The translations under genes and the position numbers were made by a program. From contig JAZNYT010000005.1 of NCBI GenBank assembly GCA_045594565.1, positions 1 through 5,983 of the forward strand: DNA of 5,983 nt, given 5' to 3'. Positions within the stretch are counted from its first letter, which is position 1; every line of letters begins with the position of its first letter. The notes beneath the pieces are model-generated. The model saw nothing but the letters and a program-made list of their open reading frames with translations. It was not told the DNA's origin and did no database searches. Below are positions 4,356 to 5,983 of the stretch, in pieces. The DNA is from RGIG6353 sp045594565 (GTDB lineage: Bacteria > Bacillota > Clostridia > Oscillospirales > SIG627).

Positions 4356-5665
4356 CGTTCGCAGAGCATTTTTCAACTATGTGGTGGGCATACTTAGTTA
4401 TCTTTATTATGATATGTCTGTCGGCATATTTCTCGGCATCCGAGATAGCTTTTAACAGCGCAAACAAAATGCGACTCAGAAAGTCGTCCGAATGCGGATG
4501 CTTCACTTCAAAGGTGGCTTTTTGTATATGCGATAACTTTACAACCTCACTTTCAGCTATACTTATAGGAAATAACCTTGCCAATATTGCGGTATCCACC
4601 TGCACAACGCTTATAATAATCGACTTGTTCCATGATGACATTGCGCTGGCTTCTACCATTGCAACAATATTGATAACAGTGGTTATTCTCATATTTGGTG
4701 AGATTGTTCCCAAAATAATGGCAAAGCAAAATGCCGATACGGTTGTACGAATTGTTGCAATTCCAACACGTATATTAACGATTGTTTTAAGCCCGATTGT
4801 CTTTATCGTTATGGCAATCCTCTTCGTTTTGAGAAAAATGTGGGGCAGTGACCATAAGGAAGATGAGCCTACGGTTACCGAGGATGAGCTCGCTTCAATC
4901 ATTGATACCATTGAGGAAGAGGGCGTAATCGACGAGGAGCAGGGTGAGCTTCTTCAGTCAACGCTTGAATTTAGTGATACCACCCTTGAAAAAATTATGA
5001 GTCCCCGTATAGATGTTACCGCCATAAACATCAACGATGAGGACGAAAAGATTTCCGAGATGCTGTCAGATATGACACAGTTCTCACGTCTTCCCGTATA
5101 CGAGGACAGTATAGACAATATTGTGGGCGTTTTATCCCTTACCCGTTACTATAAGGCAACACTCGCCGACGAAAAGCCGGATATACGTTCACTCATTATG
5201 GAGCCCTGTAAGCTTCACAAAACAATGAAGCTTCCTGCGGCACTTGCAAAGCTTCGTGAATCCAAGATGCATCTTGCAATTGTAATAGACGAGTACGGCG
5301 GAACCCTTGGCGTAGTTACTATGGAGGATATCCTGGAGGAGCTTGTAGGTGATATCTGGGATGATACCGACGTTATAATAACTCCCTGTCTTGCGACGGG
5401 AGAAAATACCTACGAGGTTATCGGCGATATGAACATCGACGATTTCTTCGAGGAGATAGATTTTATAAAACCCGAAACGTTCACTTGCGAATATTCCACT
5501 ATGGGAGGTTGGGCTATTGAAATGCTTGACGCCGACCCCCACGTAGGAGATAGCTTCAGATATCAGAATATATTTGTAATAGTTGCAAACATGGAAGAAG
5601 AACGAGTTACAAAGCTTACTGTTCTGGTTGAACCGAAGCCTGAAGAAGAGGAAGAGAACGAATAG
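4352..5665 (+). CDS. CNNM/CorC-HlyC family membrane protein with CBS pair (second of tandem), 437 aa
   Basis: This is a paralogue of the preceding gene with the same architecture: DUF21 membrane domain (about 10-162), acidic connector (170-210), CBS pair (about 215-335) and CorC_HlyC domain (about 348-426), ending in an acidic tail (EPKPEEEEENE). Canonical motifs are all present: SASEIAFNSAN (28-38), AILIGNNLANI (69-79), FGEIVPKIMA (115-124), MSPRIDV (216-222), SRLPVYED (245-252), and IDEYGG (312-317) followed by VTMEDILEELVGDIWDD (322-338). The conserved polar and acidic residues of the DUF21 motifs line the Mg2+ site in solved CorC/CNNM structures, and the CBS pair binds ATP in that family, so this is the more likely functional transporter subunit. 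Unusual here is a CxC-x7-CxC cluster (Cys48, 50, 58, 60) in the loop between helices 1 and 2, absent from the neighbour. The ATGA overlap implies co-translation and probable heterodimerisation, although each protein could also form homodimers. Confidence 0.94.
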   Translation: MTFAEHFSTMWWAYLVIFIMICLSAYFSASEIAFNSANKMRLRKSSECGCFTSKVAFCICDNFTTSLSAILIGNNLANIAVSTCTTLIIIDLFHDDIALASTIATILITVVILIFGEIVPKIMAKQNADTVVRIVAIPTRILTIVLSPIVFIVMAILFVLRKMWGSDHKEDEPTVTEDELASIIDTIEEEGVIDEEQGELLQSTLEFSDTTLEKIMSPRIDVTAININDEDEKISEMLSDMTQFSRLPVYEDSIDNIVGVLSLTRYYKATLADEKPDIRSLIMEPCKLHKTMKLPAALAKLRESKMHLAIVIDEYGGTLGVVTMEDILEELVGDIWDDTDVIITPCLATGENTYEVIGDMNIDDFFEEIDFIKPETFTCEYSTMGGWAIEMLDADPHVGDSFRYQNIFVIVANMEEERVTKLTVLVEPKPEEEEENE

Positions 5666-5669
5666 AATT

Positions 5670-5712
5670 AAAAAGCCCTGTAATCCGGACTGTTATGGTC
5701 GGTTACAGGGCT
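5670..5712 (-). terminator. Hairpin with T-tract on the minus strand
   Basis: AGCCCTGTAA (5674-5683) pairs exactly with TTACAGGGCT (5703-5712). The stem continues imperfectly through CC(G)GAC (5685-5690) and GTCGG (5698-5702) around a 7-nt loop. An A5 run at 5670-5674 gives T5 right after the stem on the minus strand, followed by AATTC. On the plus strand the stem is followed by ATAGCC with no T-run. It therefore looks like an intrinsic terminator for transcription coming from the right, not for the CorC-type operon, although the hairpin may still protect the operon mRNA 3' end. Confidence 0.6.
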
Positions 5713-5720
5713 ATAGCCGA

Positions 5721-5983
5721 AGAGAGCCGAACTCTTATCGGTTTCAAGGGTAATTTTTGCCCATATCTTCGTTGATTTCCCTTGTAATACGTAAAGTATT
5801 ACTTCGAAAAATACGCCTCGATATGAACTAAAATTACCACTTGAAACTTCCCTTGAACCGAGGAAAGATGATTTTTGCGGATAAATTTTTCTGCGAAGTG
5901 CAGGAATACTTTATGTATTCCAAGCGACAAGGGAGAATTTAGACCAAAAAGGGCTTTGCTCGGCGATAATAGTTCGACTCTCT
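5721..5983. repeat. Nested palindromic element with 20-bp inverted termini (MITE-like)
   Basis: AGAGAGCCGAACTCTTATCG (5721-5740) matches the reverse complement of 5964-5983 at 18 of 20 positions, so the stretch has inverted ends. Inside, GTTTCAAGGGTAATTTTT... (5741-5767) is inverted again at 5820-5847, with a short perfect hairpin GTAATAC/GTATTAC (5784-5790, 5796-5802) in the loop. A second hairpin, GGAATAC/GTATTCC (5903-5909, 5915-5921), sits in the right half within sequence resembling the left half in reverse (CCCTTG, AATAC-TAAAGTATT, ACTTCG, AAAAAT). No reading frame of note occurs. The pattern fits a miniature, non-autonomous mobile or structured repeat. The window stops exactly at the last matching base, so the true right end is unknown and no target duplication can be tested. 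Confidence 0.65.

Noticed and set aside
4279..4911. Long minus-strand frame of 210 codons opposite the CorC-type genes
   Set aside because: It lies antisense to two well-supported genes with clear family motifs and has no SD of its own; a shadow frame.

Overview
The window looks like a chromosomal segment of a low- to mid-GC Gram-positive anaerobe, most likely a gut Clostridia/Oscillospiraceae (Ruminococcus- or Eubacterium-like) genome. This is inferred from AT-rich spacers, Shine-Dalgarno (SD) sequences close to AAAGGAGGTGAT, extended -10 promoters, tandem HlyC/CorC genes and dense hairpin repeats between genes. No species can be named from the sequence alone.

Layout. Positions 1-318 hold no gene. 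They contain a perfect bidirectional terminator (51-85), then an ordered array of seven short hairpins joined by 8-nt linkers (88-272). The array changes orientation halfway and runs directly into an extended -10 promoter and a start site that resembles one more repeat unit. This promoter serves an AT-rich gene for an unrecognised one-pass membrane protein (319-879). A perfect 18-bp-stem terminator (995-1034) separates it from a convergent LysR-type regulator on the minus strand (2082-1111).

The regulator is divergent from an aspartate/glutamate-family racemase (2193-2891). Their 110-bp spacer holds a perfect 26-bp palindrome. Each arm of it is an extended -10 element, one for each gene, so the regulator probably binds there and controls both itself and the racemase.

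A strong promoter (2943-2971) then drives two overlapping genes (3015-4355 and 4352-5665), both CNNM/CorC-HlyC-type membrane proteins with a DUF21 domain, a CBS pair and a CorC_HlyC domain. They overlap by ATGA, so they are probably translationally coupled and may form a heteromeric cation (Mg2+) transport or regulatory complex. The first protein is divergent in its CBS motifs; the second keeps the canonical ones but carries an unusual cysteine cluster.

Positions 5666-5983 hold no gene. There is a hairpin whose T-tract faces the minus strand, then a nested palindromic element (5721-5983) with near-perfect 20-bp inverted termini. It looks like a miniature non-autonomous repeat and may continue past the window edge. 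The most unusual content is the two non-coding repeat systems: the orientation-switched hairpin array at the left and the palindromic element at the right.
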